A stretch of 47,760 nucleotides of DNA from Alphaproteobacteria bacterium (GCA_026400755.1 JAPLOM010000003.1:61562-109321); one strand, 5' to 3'. Positions 17,026 through 25,460 are shown, numbered from the stretch's first letter. Program-made: numbers and translations. The notes: a model not told the origin generated them from the letters alone.

Positions 17026-18267
17026 CTAGACCCGGCGCAGGGCCTCTCTCAAGTCGCCGCCATGGGCGCCCAGCCAGCGCCACAGCAGGAAGCCGCCAAG
17101 GGCGATATTGGCCAGGTTGAAGACCAGGCCGAGGTAAAAGGCCATATGGTAGTGGCCCATGTCGTCGAAGATGCGCCCGGCCAGCCAACCGCCCAGCGCC
17201 ATGCCCAGCGTACCGCCCATGAAGGTGCTGGCGATGCGCCAGCCCACCTGGTGCGCGGGGAACAGCTCGCGGATGACGATGGCGTAGCTGGGCACGAGCC
17301 CGCCGAAGCCCAAGCCGAACACGACGGCCGTGGCATACAGCATCGGCAGGCTTTCGAAGTTGGCATAGAGCACCAGCGCCATGGCCTGGGCGCACGAGGC
17401 GATGACCAAGGTGCGCAATCCGCCGATGCGGTCGGCGATATGACCGAGGGTGAGAAGACTGACCAGGCTGACCGTGAGGATGACGGTGAGCATGGTCGCG
17501 GCCAGCGCCGTGGAATGACCCAGGTCACTGACATGGGCCGGACCGTGGACGAAGGGCGCCGCCATGGCCACGCAGCACAACACCTGCATGAGAAACAGGA
17601 TGGCGTGAACCAGATTCGCCGGCAGACCCAGCACCTGCCCCGCCACGCCGCCATGCGTATGGGTCGTGGCGGGCGACACGGGCGCGCGCTGGCGCAGAAA
17701 CAAGGTGAGCGGCAGCACGGTCACAAAGGTGAACAGGCCGAAGAACATAAACGAGGTACGCCAGCCACCAGTCTCGCCAATCACACCAAAAGCGGGCGGC
17801 CAGAGCGCGCCCGCCAGATTCTGGCCCGCCGCGACGAAGGCGACCGCCAGGCCGCGCCGCCGCGCGAACCAGCGCGTGGCGTTGGCGATCAACACGGCGA
17901 AGAAGGCCGACGTGCCGCAGCCGCCGATCAAGAACATGCCGGCCAGCGCCATCTGCCACGCCTCGGTCGCTTGCGATGCGAGGATGGAGCCGAGCCCGAT
18001 GCCGAAGGCGCCGAGCGTGACCGGCCAGCGCACGCCCTTCCTGTCGGACCACCAGCCCATGACGATGCCGCCGATGCCGGTGCCCGTGATGCTGGCGGCA
18101 TAGACGAGCGAGAGCGCCTCGCGCGGCCAGCCCTCGCTGATCGCAATCTCCTTGAGCGACACGATGATCAGGATCGTGGCGCCCAACGCGATGGCGTTCA
18201 GCACGAAGGAAACCGCCGCGACGATCCAGGCCTCGCGGCTGTCGATCCGCGGCGATACGACGCTCAC
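17026..18267 (-). CDS. MFS transporter
   Basis: The 413-residue protein has twelve predicted hydrophobic helices in two six-helix halves and a central loop near residues 200-215. The loop between helices 2 and 3 reads GWWSDRKGVR, the MFS signature (GxxxDRxGxR). The general look fits the oxalate/formate antiporter-like and monocarboxylate groups that import organic acids. It is sandwiched between the acyl-CoA dehydrogenase gene (4-base overlap at 18264-18267) and a Rieske oxygenase (9-base gap), so it probably imports the compound this cluster oxidises. It is the only obvious uptake carrier in the catabolic part of the window. Confidence 0.93.
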   Translation of the reverse strand: MSVVSPRIDSREAWIVAAVSFVLNAIALGATILIIVSLKEIAISEGWPREALSLVYAASITGTGIGGIVMGWWSDRKGVRWPVTLGAFGIGLGSILASQATEAWQMALAGMFLIGGCGTSAFFAVLIANATRWFARRRGLAVAFVAAGQNLAGALWPPAFGVIGETGGWRTSFMFFGLFTFVTVLPLTLFLRQRAPVSPATTHTHGGVAGQVLGLPANLVHAILFLMQVLCCVAMAAPFVHGPAHVSDLGHSTALAATMLTVILTVSLVSLLTLGHIADRIGGLRTLVIASCAQAMALVLYANFESLPMLYATAVVFGLGFGGLVPSYAIVIRELFPAHQVGWRIASTFMGGTLGMALGGWLAGRIFDDMGHYHMAFYLGLVFNLANIALGGFLLWRWLGAHGGDLREALRRV

Positions 18268-19412
18268 GGCGCCATGCGCTTGGCGACTTCTTCCAGCATC
18301 ACCTCGGTGGCGCCGCCGCCGAAGGTATGCACGCGCGCGTCGCGCGCCATCCGCTCGATCACGCTTTCGCGCATGAAGCCCATGCCGCCATGAAGCTGCA
18401 GGCAGCCATGCACCACCTCGTGCACCAACTCGCCGCCGACGGATTTGGCCATGGAGACTTCTTTCACGCAGTCGATGCCCTGCGTGTCGAGCCAGGCCGC
18501 GTGATAGACGAGCTGGCGCAGCATCTCGACGCGCGCGGCATAGTCAGCCAAGCGCAGGCGCACGGCCTGCTTGTCCCACAACGTGCCGCCAAAGGCCTTG
18601 CGCGTCTTCACATAATCCAGCGCGATCTCGATGGCCTTGGCCGCCTCGCCCGCATAGATCGCGGTCGCGACCAGACGCTCGTTCTGGAAGCTCTGCATGA
18701 CGGCATAGAAGCCCTTGTTCTCCTCGCCCAGCAAAGCCTCGGCCGGCAGGCGCACCTCGTCGAAGACGATCTCCGCCGTGTCCGAGCAAAGCCAGCCCAT
18801 CTTCTCGAGCTTCTTCGCGACGGTGACGCCCGGCGTGGTCCGCTCCACCAGGAACATGGACATGCCGCGCGACGCCTTGACCTTGGGATCGGTCGTGGCG
18901 GCCAGGACATAAAGGTCGCCATAGACGCCGTTGGTGATGAAACGCTTGGTGCCGTTTACCACCCAGCCGTTGCCTTCACGCCGCGCACTGGTGCGGATGC
19001 TCTGCACGTCCGAACCCGCATCGGGTTCCGTCACCGTGATCGCGGCCACCATCTCGCCCTTGGCGATGGGGGTGAGGTAGCGCTTCTTCTGCTCATCTGT
19101 CCCTGCGCGGATGATGTGGGGCGCCGCCATCTCGGTGTCGGCCAAGACGGTCATGGTGAAGCCGGTATAGGTGCAGCGCGCCAGTTCCTCCGCGAAGACG
19201 GCGGACGCCAGGGCGTCCATGCCCGTACCGCCATAGGCCTCGGGAATGCGAACGCCGAGGAAGCCCAGCGCGCCCATGCGCCGCAGCACGTCGCGCGGCA
19301 CCTTGCCGTCCCTTTCCCATTGCGCCCCGTGGGGCAGCACCTCGTCCTCGACGAAGCGCCGCACCTGCCGCTGCAACTCGCGGTGTTCGTCCTTCCAATG
19401 AATCGGATCCAA
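18264..19412 (-). CDS. Acyl-CoA dehydrogenase
   Basis: The 382-residue protein starts at TTG 19412, chosen because GGAGGGG lies about seven bases upstream and the sequence (LDPIHWKDEHRELQRQVRRF) then begins like the family. Longer in-frame starts add a basic, non-homologous N-terminus. It has the three-domain acyl-CoA dehydrogenase layout: an N-terminal helical domain, the FAD-binding TVTEPDAGSDVQSI and FITNG strands, and a C-terminal helical bundle. The usual C-terminal YEGT-type base is replaced by FGGGATEVM. A Glu in FQNERL (helix G) occupies the position used as catalytic base in isovaleryl- and long-chain-type enzymes. It heads a minus-strand operon with the MFS carrier and both oxygenases. 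Confidence 0.92.
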   Translation of the reverse strand: MDPIHWKDEHRELQRQVRRFVEDEVLPHGAQWERDGKVPRDVLRRMGALGFLGVRIPEAYGGTGMDALASAVFAEELARCTYTGFTMTVLADTEMAAPHIIRAGTDEQKKRYLTPIAKGEMVAAITVTEPDAGSDVQSIRTSARREGNGWVVNGTKRFITNGVYGDLYVLAATTDPKVKASRGMSMFLVERTTPGVTVAKKLEKMGWLCSDTAEIVFDEVRLPAEALLGEENKGFYAVMQSFQNERLVATAIYAGEAAKAIEIALDYVKTRKAFGGTLWDKQAVRLRLADYAARVEMLRQLVYHAAWLDTQGIDCVKEVSMAKSVGGELVHEVVHGCLQLHGGMGFMRESVIERMARDARVHTFGGGATEVMLEEVAKRMAP

Positions 19413-19472
19413 CGGCCCCTCCCTGCCCGGCTGTTTTATAGCGCGCCGCCGGACCCTGCGCGACCGCCCCCC

Positions 19473-19502
19473 TTGGCCGGACGCGGGCGTGCGGCCCATA
19501 AT
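19473..19502 (+). promoter_or_regulatory. Candidate sigma70-type promoter for the D-amino-acid dehydrogenase gene
   Basis: TTGGCC (19473-19478) and CATAAT (19497-19502) are separated by 18 bases and end 35 bases before ATG 19538. Hexamer matches are moderate, so this is tentative. Confidence 0.3.
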
Positions 19503-19537
19503 GCGCGCCTTCGAAGGACACGAGAGGGAATGCCGTC

Positions 19538-20665
19538 ATGCGCGAATGCGATTTTCTGATTGTCGGGGCCGGCATCGCCGGCGCGTCGGCGGCCTATCAC
19601 CTGGTCAAGAAGAACAAGAAGGTCGTCATCCTCGAACGCGAGGCCCAGCCCGGCTATCACTCCACCGGCCGTTCCGCCGCCATCTTCACTGAGAATTACG
19701 GCCCACGTCTGATGCGCGCCATGACGGTGGTCAGCGGCCCGTTCCTGAAGAAACCGCCCGAGGGCTATGCCGACGTTCCGCTGATGCACGCGCGGGGCGT
19801 GGCCTTCATCGCGCGCAAGGACCAGGTCGAGACGCTGAAGGGCGCGGTCAAGGAACTGTCCGAGCTGTCCAAGACCCTGCGCATGATCGATGCCAAGGAT
19901 GCGATCCGCATGTGCCCGGTGCTGCGGCCCGATTATGTCGCCGCCGCGGCCTATGACGATTCGACCATGGACATGGACGTGAACGCGATCCACCAGGGCT
20001 ATCTGCGCGGCGCGAAGAAGGGCGGCACTGAGGTCGTCTGCGACGCCGAGGTGCTGGGCCTCGAACGCAGGGGCGGCAAGTGGCACGTGAAGACGAAGGC
20101 CGGCGATTTCGCAACACCCGTCGTGATCAACGCGGCGGGTGCCTGGGCCGACGTGCTGGGCGGCATGGCCGGCGCGCGCAAGATCGGGCTGCAGCCCAAG
20201 CGGCGCACGGCCATGATCTTCGACGGCCCGCAGGGCGTGGACGTGAACGAATGGATCATCATCGGCGACATCGACGAGAAGTTCTATTTCAAGCCGGAGA
20301 CGGGAAAGCTTCTGGGCTCGCCCGCCGACGAGACGCCGGTTGATCCCCAGGACATCCAGCCCGACGACGAGGACGTGGCCATCGCGGCCGACCGGATCGA
20401 GAAGGCGACGACGCTCGAGATCCGCCGCATCCAGCGCAAATGGGCGGGCCTGCGTAGCTTCGTGAAGGACAAGTGCCCGGTGGTGGGCTTCGCGCCCGAC
20501 GCCGAAGGCTTCTTCTGGCTGGCCGGCCAGGGCGGCTACGGCATCCAGACCTCCTACGCCATGGGCATGACGGCGGCGTCCCTGGCCGACGGCGGCGGCC
20601 TGCCCGATGCGGTGAAGGCGTTCAACGTCTCCGAGGCCGATATCGGGCCCAAGCGTTTGTGGTGA
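19538..20665 (+). CDS. FAD-dependent D-amino-acid dehydrogenase, D-arginine dehydrogenase-like
   Basis: The 375-residue DAO-fold flavoprotein has the Rossmann motif VGAGIAGASAAYHL (about 9-22) and Glu34 ending the second strand. It resembles Pseudomonas aeruginosa D-arginine dehydrogenase (DauA) closely from memory: EREAQPGYHSTGRSAA, VINAAGAWAD, LQPKRRTAMIF, FYFKPETGKLLGSPA, WAGLRSFV and GQGGYGIQTS are all shared in order. Arg and Tyr residues that hold the substrate carboxylate in DauA (in KRR, FYxKP and GLRS) are kept. The side-chain pocket is changed: the DauA Glu87 that binds guanidinium is Val here and His48 is Ile. It should oxidise a D-amino acid to the 2-oxo acid, probably not D-Arg. 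A GGGAA-like site precedes ATG 19538. Confidence 0.88.
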   Translation: MRECDFLIVGAGIAGASAAYHLVKKNKKVVILEREAQPGYHSTGRSAAIFTENYGPRLMRAMTVVSGPFLKKPPEGYADVPLMHARGVAFIARKDQVETLKGAVKELSELSKTLRMIDAKDAIRMCPVLRPDYVAAAAYDDSTMDMDVNAIHQGYLRGAKKGGTEVVCDAEVLGLERRGGKWHVKTKAGDFATPVVINAAGAWADVLGGMAGARKIGLQPKRRTAMIFDGPQGVDVNEWIIIGDIDEKFYFKPETGKLLGSPADETPVDPQDIQPDDEDVAIAADRIEKATTLEIRRIQRKWAGLRSFVKDKCPVVGFAPDAEGFFWLAGQGGYGIQTSYAMGMTAASLADGGGLPDAVKAFNVSEADIGPKRLW

Positions 20666-20672
20666 AGTGTAG

Positions 20673-21473
20673 CTAAGGCTCCTTTAATCCAAGTTGCTTG
20701 AGAATAGCCCGCCCGCCCAAAGTTTTGGGTCCCAGGCTAGCGCCACGCGTTAATCCTCCGCGATAGCAAACTACACCTCGGCGCTTTCTCATCGCCGCAA
20801 GCCCCCAATCGCGCGTGCGGCGCGTGGCAATAATTGTAACTTCTCCCGCAGCAGCGCGCGGGAAAAGGCTGCTTTTCACAAAGCTTTGAGCGGCGACACT
20901 AGACGGCAGGCCCTGCTCAACTAGCTTATGGGCAGCAAAAGACGTCGAGTGATAAGGAACCAGTTCGATCGCCGCGACGCGCCGAGAAAGCTCTTTGAGT
21001 GCAGCGAGATACGATCCTTCATATCTCTGTTCCGCTAAAAGCTTTCCTACTTCGCGAAATTTTCCTTCCCACCATGCAAAGCCCGAATGCCAGCAGAAGC
21101 TAGGGTCAAGGTACAGAAACGGGAATTTAGCCTCATGATTTTTCTGACGTAAATTTTGCAGGAGCCGAGAACGAAACCGACGCGATTCATATTCGGCGTA
21201 GTAGTCGACGAAATTAAAACCAGGGTTCAATAGCAAGATAAAGATATCTGCCCTTCTAAGATCTCCGGCATACGGCACAGGCAAAAGAGAAAGATGAAAC
21301 TGGTTGTCCGAGAAATTTCCGAATCGTTCACTCCGAACGAATTGTCGAAAATTGGCACATGGTAAATCTAGGATGCCGCGGCCTTTTTTCAGGAAAAGAT
21401 CGGTATCGTCAGGATGAACGTGAGGCGATCCGTTCCTTGGGGCGAAGTCGCGCCAAAATCGAATCAGGCTCAT
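20673..21473 (-). CDS. Conserved hypothetical protein of lower G+C, likely horizontally acquired
   Basis: The 266-residue soluble protein cannot be assigned a function. It has a hydrophobic strand followed by LLLNPGF (ADIFILLLNPGFNF, about 77-90), then FLYLDPSFCWHSG (about 118-130), ELVPYHSTSF (about 175) and a C-terminal strand VTIIATRR. This set of blocks (LLP-P-G, LNPG, LDP, PYHS) recalls a widespread family of uncharacterised proteins. The order is loosely reminiscent of the uracil-DNA-glycosylase fold, but I would not claim that. Base composition is near 50% G+C on lines counted by hand, versus about two thirds in its neighbours, with codons ending in A/T. It sits alone between two catabolic genes and has the look of a recent insertion. 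Confidence 0.8.
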   Translation of the reverse strand: MSLIRFWRDFAPRNGSPHVHPDDTDLFLKKGRGILDLPCANFRQFVRSERFGNFSDNQFHLSLLPVPYAGDLRRADIFILLLNPGFNFVDYYAEYESRRFRSRLLQNLRQKNHEAKFPFLYLDPSFCWHSGFAWWEGKFREVGKLLAEQRYEGSYLAALKELSRRVAAIELVPYHSTSFAAHKLVEQGLPSSVAAQSFVKSSLFPRAAAGEVTIIATRRTRDWGLAAMRKRRGVVCYRGGLTRGASLGPKTLGGRAILKQLGLKEP

Positions 21474-21497
21474 CGTTTTATCGGGCTAGCCATAATA

Positions 21498-22670
21498 TCA
21501 AAGCGATCGCACCACTTCGCAGAAGCGCAGGATCTCCTGCTCGGTGTTGTAGTAGTGCACCGAGGAGCGGACGAGCATGGGGATCTGGCGGTCCTCCATG
21601 TCGAGGCGCGTGGATGACGGACCCGAGATCCACGCGTTGATGCGCTTCGCGCGCAGTTGTGTGCGCATCTTCTCCGGCTCGCGCCCTTCGTAGGTAAAGG
21701 TGACGATGCCGCATTTCTCGGCGCCCAGATCCTTGACCGAGACGCCGGGAATGTCGGCCAGGCGCCGCCGCAGGCTGCCGGCCAAACTGACGACGCGCGA
21801 GCGAATATCGCCCAAGCCCAACGCGAGCGCGTAATCGACGGCTGTGCCCAGGCCCAGCTTGGCCGCGATGTTGGTTTCCCAGTTCTCGAAGCGGCGTGCA
21901 TCGGGACGCAACTTGTAGCTGTCTTTCGACGTCCAGGTCGCCGCGTGCAGATCAAGAAAGGCAGGCTCCAGCTTCTCCAGTATGGACTTGCGCACGTAAA
22001 GGAAGCCCGTGCCGCGCGGCCCGCGCAGGAATTTGCGGCCCGTGGCCGAAAGCATGTCGCAGCCGATAACCTCGACGTCGAGCGGCATTTGCCCCGCCGA
22101 TTGACACGCATCGAGCAGGAACGGCACGCCCGCGCGCCTCGCCACGCGGCCCACCGCCGCGGCCGGATTGACCAAGCCGCCGTTGGTCGGCACATGGGTG
22201 ATGGCGATCAGCTTGGTGCGTTCGTCGATCATGCGCGACAGCGCGGCCACGTCGATCTGACCGTGATTGTCGTTGGGCACCACGACGATCTCGACGCCCT
22301 TGGTCTTGGCTGCCTGAAGGAACGCGATGTAATTGCTGGCGTACTCCGCCATCGCGGTCAGGATGCGGTCGCCCTTGCGCAAGGGCAGCGAATAGAACGC
22401 CATGTCCCACGCGCGCGTGGCGTTCTCGATCACCGCCACTTCGGACGCATCGCAATTGAGCAGCCGGGCGATCGAGGCATAGACGGCTTCGAGCCGCCCA
22501 TGCGCCTCTTGCTCGGCCTCGTAGCCGCCGATCTCGGCCTCGCGCTCCAGGTGCCGCACCGCCGTCGATACCACCGAACGGGGCGGCAGGGCGGCGCCGG
22601 CATTGTTGAAGTGCAGGATGTTTCCGACGCCGGGCGTATCCGCCCGCACCTTGGCGACGTCTATGGGCAC
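21498..22670 (-). CDS. Class V aminotransferase-fold PLP enzyme (epimerase-like, not a desulfurase)
   Basis: The 390-residue PLP protein has the class V signature: the PLP-binding Lys213 in SATGRKFLRG, Asp188 in LLDACQSAGQ, and the ENATRAWDMAF cofactor-phosphate loop (about 82-92). Cysteine desulfurases have an active-site Cys loop near the C-terminus; this protein instead reads VRSSVHYYNTEQEI. That loop is typical of the isopenicillin-N-epimerase-like branch, so sulfur mobilisation is unlikely. It may racemise, lyse or transaminate an amino-acid-like substrate. Translation starts at GTG 22670 behind GGGAGGG. It is the last gene of a minus-strand cluster (aminotransferase, EutB-like, EutC-like, GST), separated from the GST by a strong hairpin. 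Confidence 0.85.
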   Translation of the reverse strand: MPIDVAKVRADTPGVGNILHFNNAGAALPPRSVVSTAVRHLEREAEIGGYEAEQEAHGRLEAVYASIARLLNCDASEVAVIENATRAWDMAFYSLPLRKGDRILTAMAEYASNYIAFLQAAKTKGVEIVVVPNDNHGQIDVAALSRMIDERTKLIAITHVPTNGGLVNPAAAVGRVARRAGVPFLLDACQSAGQMPLDVEVIGCDMLSATGRKFLRGPRGTGFLYVRKSILEKLEPAFLDLHAATWTSKDSYKLRPDARRFENWETNIAAKLGLGTAVDYALALGLGDIRSRVVSLAGSLRRRLADIPGVSVKDLGAEKCGIVTFTYEGREPEKMRTQLRAKRINAWISGPSSTRLDMEDRQIPMLVRSSVHYYNTEQEILRFCEVVRSL

Positions 22671-22690
22671 GGCATTCCCTCCCCCGAGGA

Positions 22691-22714
22691 GGCGGCCGGC
22701 AGATGCCGGCCGCC
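22691..22714. other. Perfect intercistronic hairpin between GST and class V enzyme genes
   Basis: GGCGGCCGGC (22691-22700) and GCCGGCCGCC (22705-22714) form a perfect 10-bp stem with an AGAT loop inside a 55-base gap. No T-tract follows on either strand, so it is more likely an mRNA-stability or processing element, or a weak terminator, than a standard terminator. Confidence 0.65.
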
Positions 22715-22725
22715 GGTCTTTCGGC

Positions 22726-23334
22726 TTAAACGCTCAACGCCTTGGCGGTGGCCGGGCGCGCCTTCATGGTGGCCGTCCATTTTTTCAGATTCTCGAGGCC
22801 TGGCGTTTTGTCGATCAACTCTTGCCGCCCCGCGACGATGGGGATGAGGGCGAAGTCGGCCACCGTCGCCTCGCTGCCCACGAGATACGGGCTCTTGGCC
22901 AGCTGCTGATCGAACACCTTCATCAGGTTGGCGAAGCGGCCTTCGAAGAACTGCGTGTTGCCCGGCGTCTTGTCGGGCAAGGGACCGGAGGAGAGGAAGA
23001 TCGCGGTCGAGGCCGGCGCGGCATCGGTCAAGGCCGTCATCATCCAACGAAAGGTTTCCGCGCGTTGGGCGGCATCCTTCGGCAGGAACTTGCCGGTCTT
23101 CTCGGCCAGATGCATCAGAATGGCGCCCGACTGGGCCAGCGCCGTTTTCTTGCCGCCCACCTCCTCGACCAATACGGGGATCGAGCCTTGCGGGTTCATG
23201 GCCAGGAACTCCGGCGTCTTCTGCTCGCCCTTGGCCAGATCGACCTTATGCACCGTGTAGGGCAGCCCGCATTCCTCCAGCATCACGGCCGGGCGGCGGC
23301 CGTTGCCCGTGGGCGCCATATAAAGGTGATACAT
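22726..23334 (-). CDS. Glutathione S-transferase family protein
   Basis: The 202-residue protein starts at ATG 23334 behind GAGGAG. The N-terminal thioredoxin-like domain (about 1-80) includes the cis-Pro context NPQGSIPVLVEE and the glutathione-contacting LAQSGAILMHLAE. An all-helical C-terminal domain follows with the N-capping-box-like SEATVADFALIPIV. The composition resembles bacterial YghU/Nu-class and related GSTs. It could open, isomerise or detoxify intermediates of the cluster's pathway, or act in general detoxification. It lies 74 bases downstream of the EutC-like gene on the same strand. Confidence 0.9.
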   Translation of the reverse strand: MYHLYMAPTGNGRRPAVMLEECGLPYTVHKVDLAKGEQKTPEFLAMNPQGSIPVLVEEVGGKKTALAQSGAILMHLAEKTGKFLPKDAAQRAETFRWMMTALTDAAPASTAIFLSSGPLPDKTPGNTQFFEGRFANLMKVFDQQLAKSPYLVGSEATVADFALIPIVAGRQELIDKTPGLENLKKWTATMKARPATAKALSV

Positions 23335-23408
23335 CCCGCGTCTCCTCGGTTGGACGATGAAATCTGTGGGGTAAGTCTGGCGAAGCGGCGCGGTCGCCGC
23401 AATCGGGG

Positions 23409-24401
23409 CTAATTGCGGACGATGGTGCCCAGCCCTTTCGCTTTCGCGCGGCGAAAGGCCAGGACGCCGATGGCCGTGTCCTGCACGCCCGTGCCGGTCA
23501 GATCGCAGACGGTGATCTGGGAATCCGAGGTGCGGCCCGGCGCGCGGCCCGCGGCCACCTCGCCCAACTCGGCCACGCTCGACGACGACTTGATCGCGCC
23601 GGACGCCAGCGCATGCTGCAGCTCGCCCATCTTCTCGCACTGCGTGCGACGATCGCAGACCACGCGGTCGGCGCGGCCGAGAATGGCGGGGTCCAACTCC
23701 TGCTTGCCCGCCAGGTCGGCGCCCATGGCGGTGATGTGCAGACCGGGCTTCAGCCATTCGGCGCGCACCAGCGGTAACTTGGCATTGGTCGTGGTGACCA
23801 GCACGTCGCAGACGCGCACGGCCTCCTCCGCGCTGGAGGCGGCGGCAACCTCGATGCCGAGCTTCTTCGTCATTTCCTCGGCATAGGCCTTGGCCTTCGC
23901 GCCATCACGGCCCCAGACGACCGCACGCTTCACCTCGCGCACGACCTTAAGCGCTTCGAGTTGATAGCGCGCCTGCACGCCCGTGCCGAGGATGCCAGCG
24001 ATCAGCGGACCTTGCTTCGCCAGATGCTTGGCGGCGACCGCGCCGGCCGCACCCGTGCGCACGTCGGTGAGATAGGCGTTGTCCAACAGCACGGCCTCGA
24101 CCACACCGGTCTTGGATGAGACCAGCACCACGCTGGCCGGCGAGTTGGGCAATCCCAGCTTGTGGTTGTTGAAGAAGCCCGCGCCGATCTTGACCGCGAA
24201 CTGATCGACGCCGCGCACATAGGCGCTCTTGATGTCGACGTCGCCCGCATTCTCCTTCACGTCGATATGCATGATGGGCGGCATCTCGACCTTGCCGTCG
24301 GCCAGCCGCACGAAGGCGTCCTCGATCGCGTCCACAACCTCGCGGTCCAGCCCCACGATGCCGCGCAACTCGCGCTCGGTCAGGATCGTCACCTCGGTCA
24401 T
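23409..24401 (-). CDS. eutC: Ornithine cyclodeaminase/mu-crystallin family protein, EutC-like
   Basis: The 330-residue protein has the family layout: an N-terminal substrate domain (VDAIEDAFVRLADG, the Lys-containing DIKSAYV and FAVKIGAGFF segments) and a central NAD-binding Rossmann domain with GILGTGVQARYQLEAL (about 137-152). VTTTNAKLPLV and HITAMGADLAGKQELDP follow. The best recalled resemblance is to EutC of ectoine utilisation; the same family includes DauB (arginine dehydrogenase partner of DauA) and alanine dehydrogenases. It should reduce or oxidise an imine or cyclise/deaminate an amino acid with NAD(P). The gene follows the EutB-like gene after a 22-base gap, the same order as in eut clusters. 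Confidence 0.8.
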   Translation of the reverse strand: MTEVTILTERELRGIVGLDREVVDAIEDAFVRLADGKVEMPPIMHIDVKENAGDVDIKSAYVRGVDQFAVKIGAGFFNNHKLGLPNSPASVVLVSSKTGVVEAVLLDNAYLTDVRTGAAGAVAAKHLAKQGPLIAGILGTGVQARYQLEALKVVREVKRAVVWGRDGAKAKAYAEEMTKKLGIEVAAASSAEEAVRVCDVLVTTTNAKLPLVRAEWLKPGLHITAMGADLAGKQELDPAILGRADRVVCDRRTQCEKMGELQHALASGAIKSSSSVAELGEVAAGRAPGRTSDSQITVCDLTGTGVQDTAIGVLAFRRAKAKGLGTIVRN

Positions 24402-24423
24402 GCCGCGATCTCCACGAAAGACG

Positions 24424-25437
24424 TCAGGGCCGCTTCAACTGCGTCAGACCGTCGAGCCAGTCGCGGTGGGCGTTGACGATCTCGACCACGCGCGGGCTGG
24501 CCACGTTGGTGCCCGTCAGCACCATGGCCGTGGGGCCGGCCAGACGCCCCGCCTTGTCGGCCAGGACGGCCGCGATGCCGACAGCGCCGCCGCCCTCGAT
24601 CACCAGATGCTCGCGGTCGAAGGCGTATGCCATGGCCGCGGCGATTTCGTCTTCCGACACCAGGATCAGATCGTCCACCAGTTCACGCACCAGGCGGAAC
24701 GTGTAGGCGTTGTCGAGGAAGATGCCGCCTTGCAGGCTGTCGGCCAGCGAATCCACATCTGGGATCTGCACAGGCCGCCCGGCCTTGAGGCTCTGGTACA
24801 TGGCCGCGCCGTTCTCCATCGACACGCCAATGACGCGGCATTGCGGCCGCGCGGTCTTGACCGCCAGCGCGATGCCGCCAATGAGGCCGCCGCCCGAGAC
24901 GGGTACGAGGACGTTCGAAACGTCGGGCAGATCTTCCAGGATTTCGAGGCCGATGGTGCCCTGGCCCGCGATCACGAACGGATCATCGAAGGGATTGACC
25001 ATGGTCATGCCCTTGGTCTCGACCAGTTCGAAGGCAACCTCGGCCGCCTCGTCCTGGCTGCGCCCCTGCACCACCAGCTCGGCGCCCGTGGCGCGGATGG
25101 CGGCGCGCTTGTTCTCCGGCACCAGGTTCGAGACGCAGACCGTGGCCTTCACGCCCGAGCGGCCCGCCATGTGAGCGACCGCGCGGCCGTGGTTTCCGGT
25201 CGAGACGGTGACGACGCCGCGTGTGCGCTGACCTTCGGTCAGTCCCAGGATTTTGTTGGCCGCGCCTCGCACCTTGAACGAGCCCGTGTCCTGCAGCGTC
25301 TCGAGCTTCAGGTGGACGGGCGCGCTCGCGAACTGGGCAAGCCAAGGCGATGGGATCAGCGGCGTGCGCCGCACCGCGCCCGCGATGCGGCCGCGGGCGG
25401 CATAGATATCTCCGAGCGTGACGGGACCGGCGCTCAT
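24424..25437 (-). CDS. eutB: Threonine-dehydratase-like PLP enzyme, EutB-like
   Basis: The 337-residue fold-type II PLP enzyme has its cofactor lysine in TGSFKVRGAANK (Lys55), the STGNHGRAVA substrate loop (about 79-88) and a phosphate-binding glycine loop SGGGLIGG (about 173-180). It is catalytic-domain only, without the regulatory ACT domain of IlvA. Blocks such as PVHLKLETLQDTGSFK, VSNLVPENKRAAIRA, GRSQDEA, GQGTIGLEILEDLP and GVSMENGAAMYQSL closely match hydroxyectoine-utilisation dehydratase EutB as I recall it. EutB is thought to dehydrate a hydroxylated intermediate to give a 2-oxo product. It is adjacent to the EutC-like gene and downstream of a class III aminotransferase. Confidence 0.8.
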   Translation of the reverse strand: MSAGPVTLGDIYAARGRIAGAVRRTPLIPSPWLAQFASAPVHLKLETLQDTGSFKVRGAANKILGLTEGQRTRGVVTVSTGNHGRAVAHMAGRSGVKATVCVSNLVPENKRAAIRATGAELVVQGRSQDEAAEVAFELVETKGMTMVNPFDDPFVIAGQGTIGLEILEDLPDVSNVLVPVSGGGLIGGIALAVKTARPQCRVIGVSMENGAAMYQSLKAGRPVQIPDVDSLADSLQGGIFLDNAYTFRLVRELVDDLILVSEDEIAAAMAYAFDREHLVIEGGGAVGIAAVLADKAGRLAGPTAMVLTGTNVASPRVVEIVNAHRDWLDGLTQLKRP

Positions 25438-25460
25438 GGCGCCGCCATCATGCCGGAAGA

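Noticed and set aside
15652-18393. A 913-codon plus-strand reading frame opposite Rieske copy 2 and the MFS gene
   Set aside because: It is rich in His, Arg and Ala with no domain, while the minus strand shows two complete, recognisable proteins. Such antisense frames are expected at high G+C.
21498-22670. Calling the class V enzyme a cysteine desulfurase (SufS/CsdA)
   Set aside because: The active-site cysteine loop is absent and no suf/isc genes are nearby.
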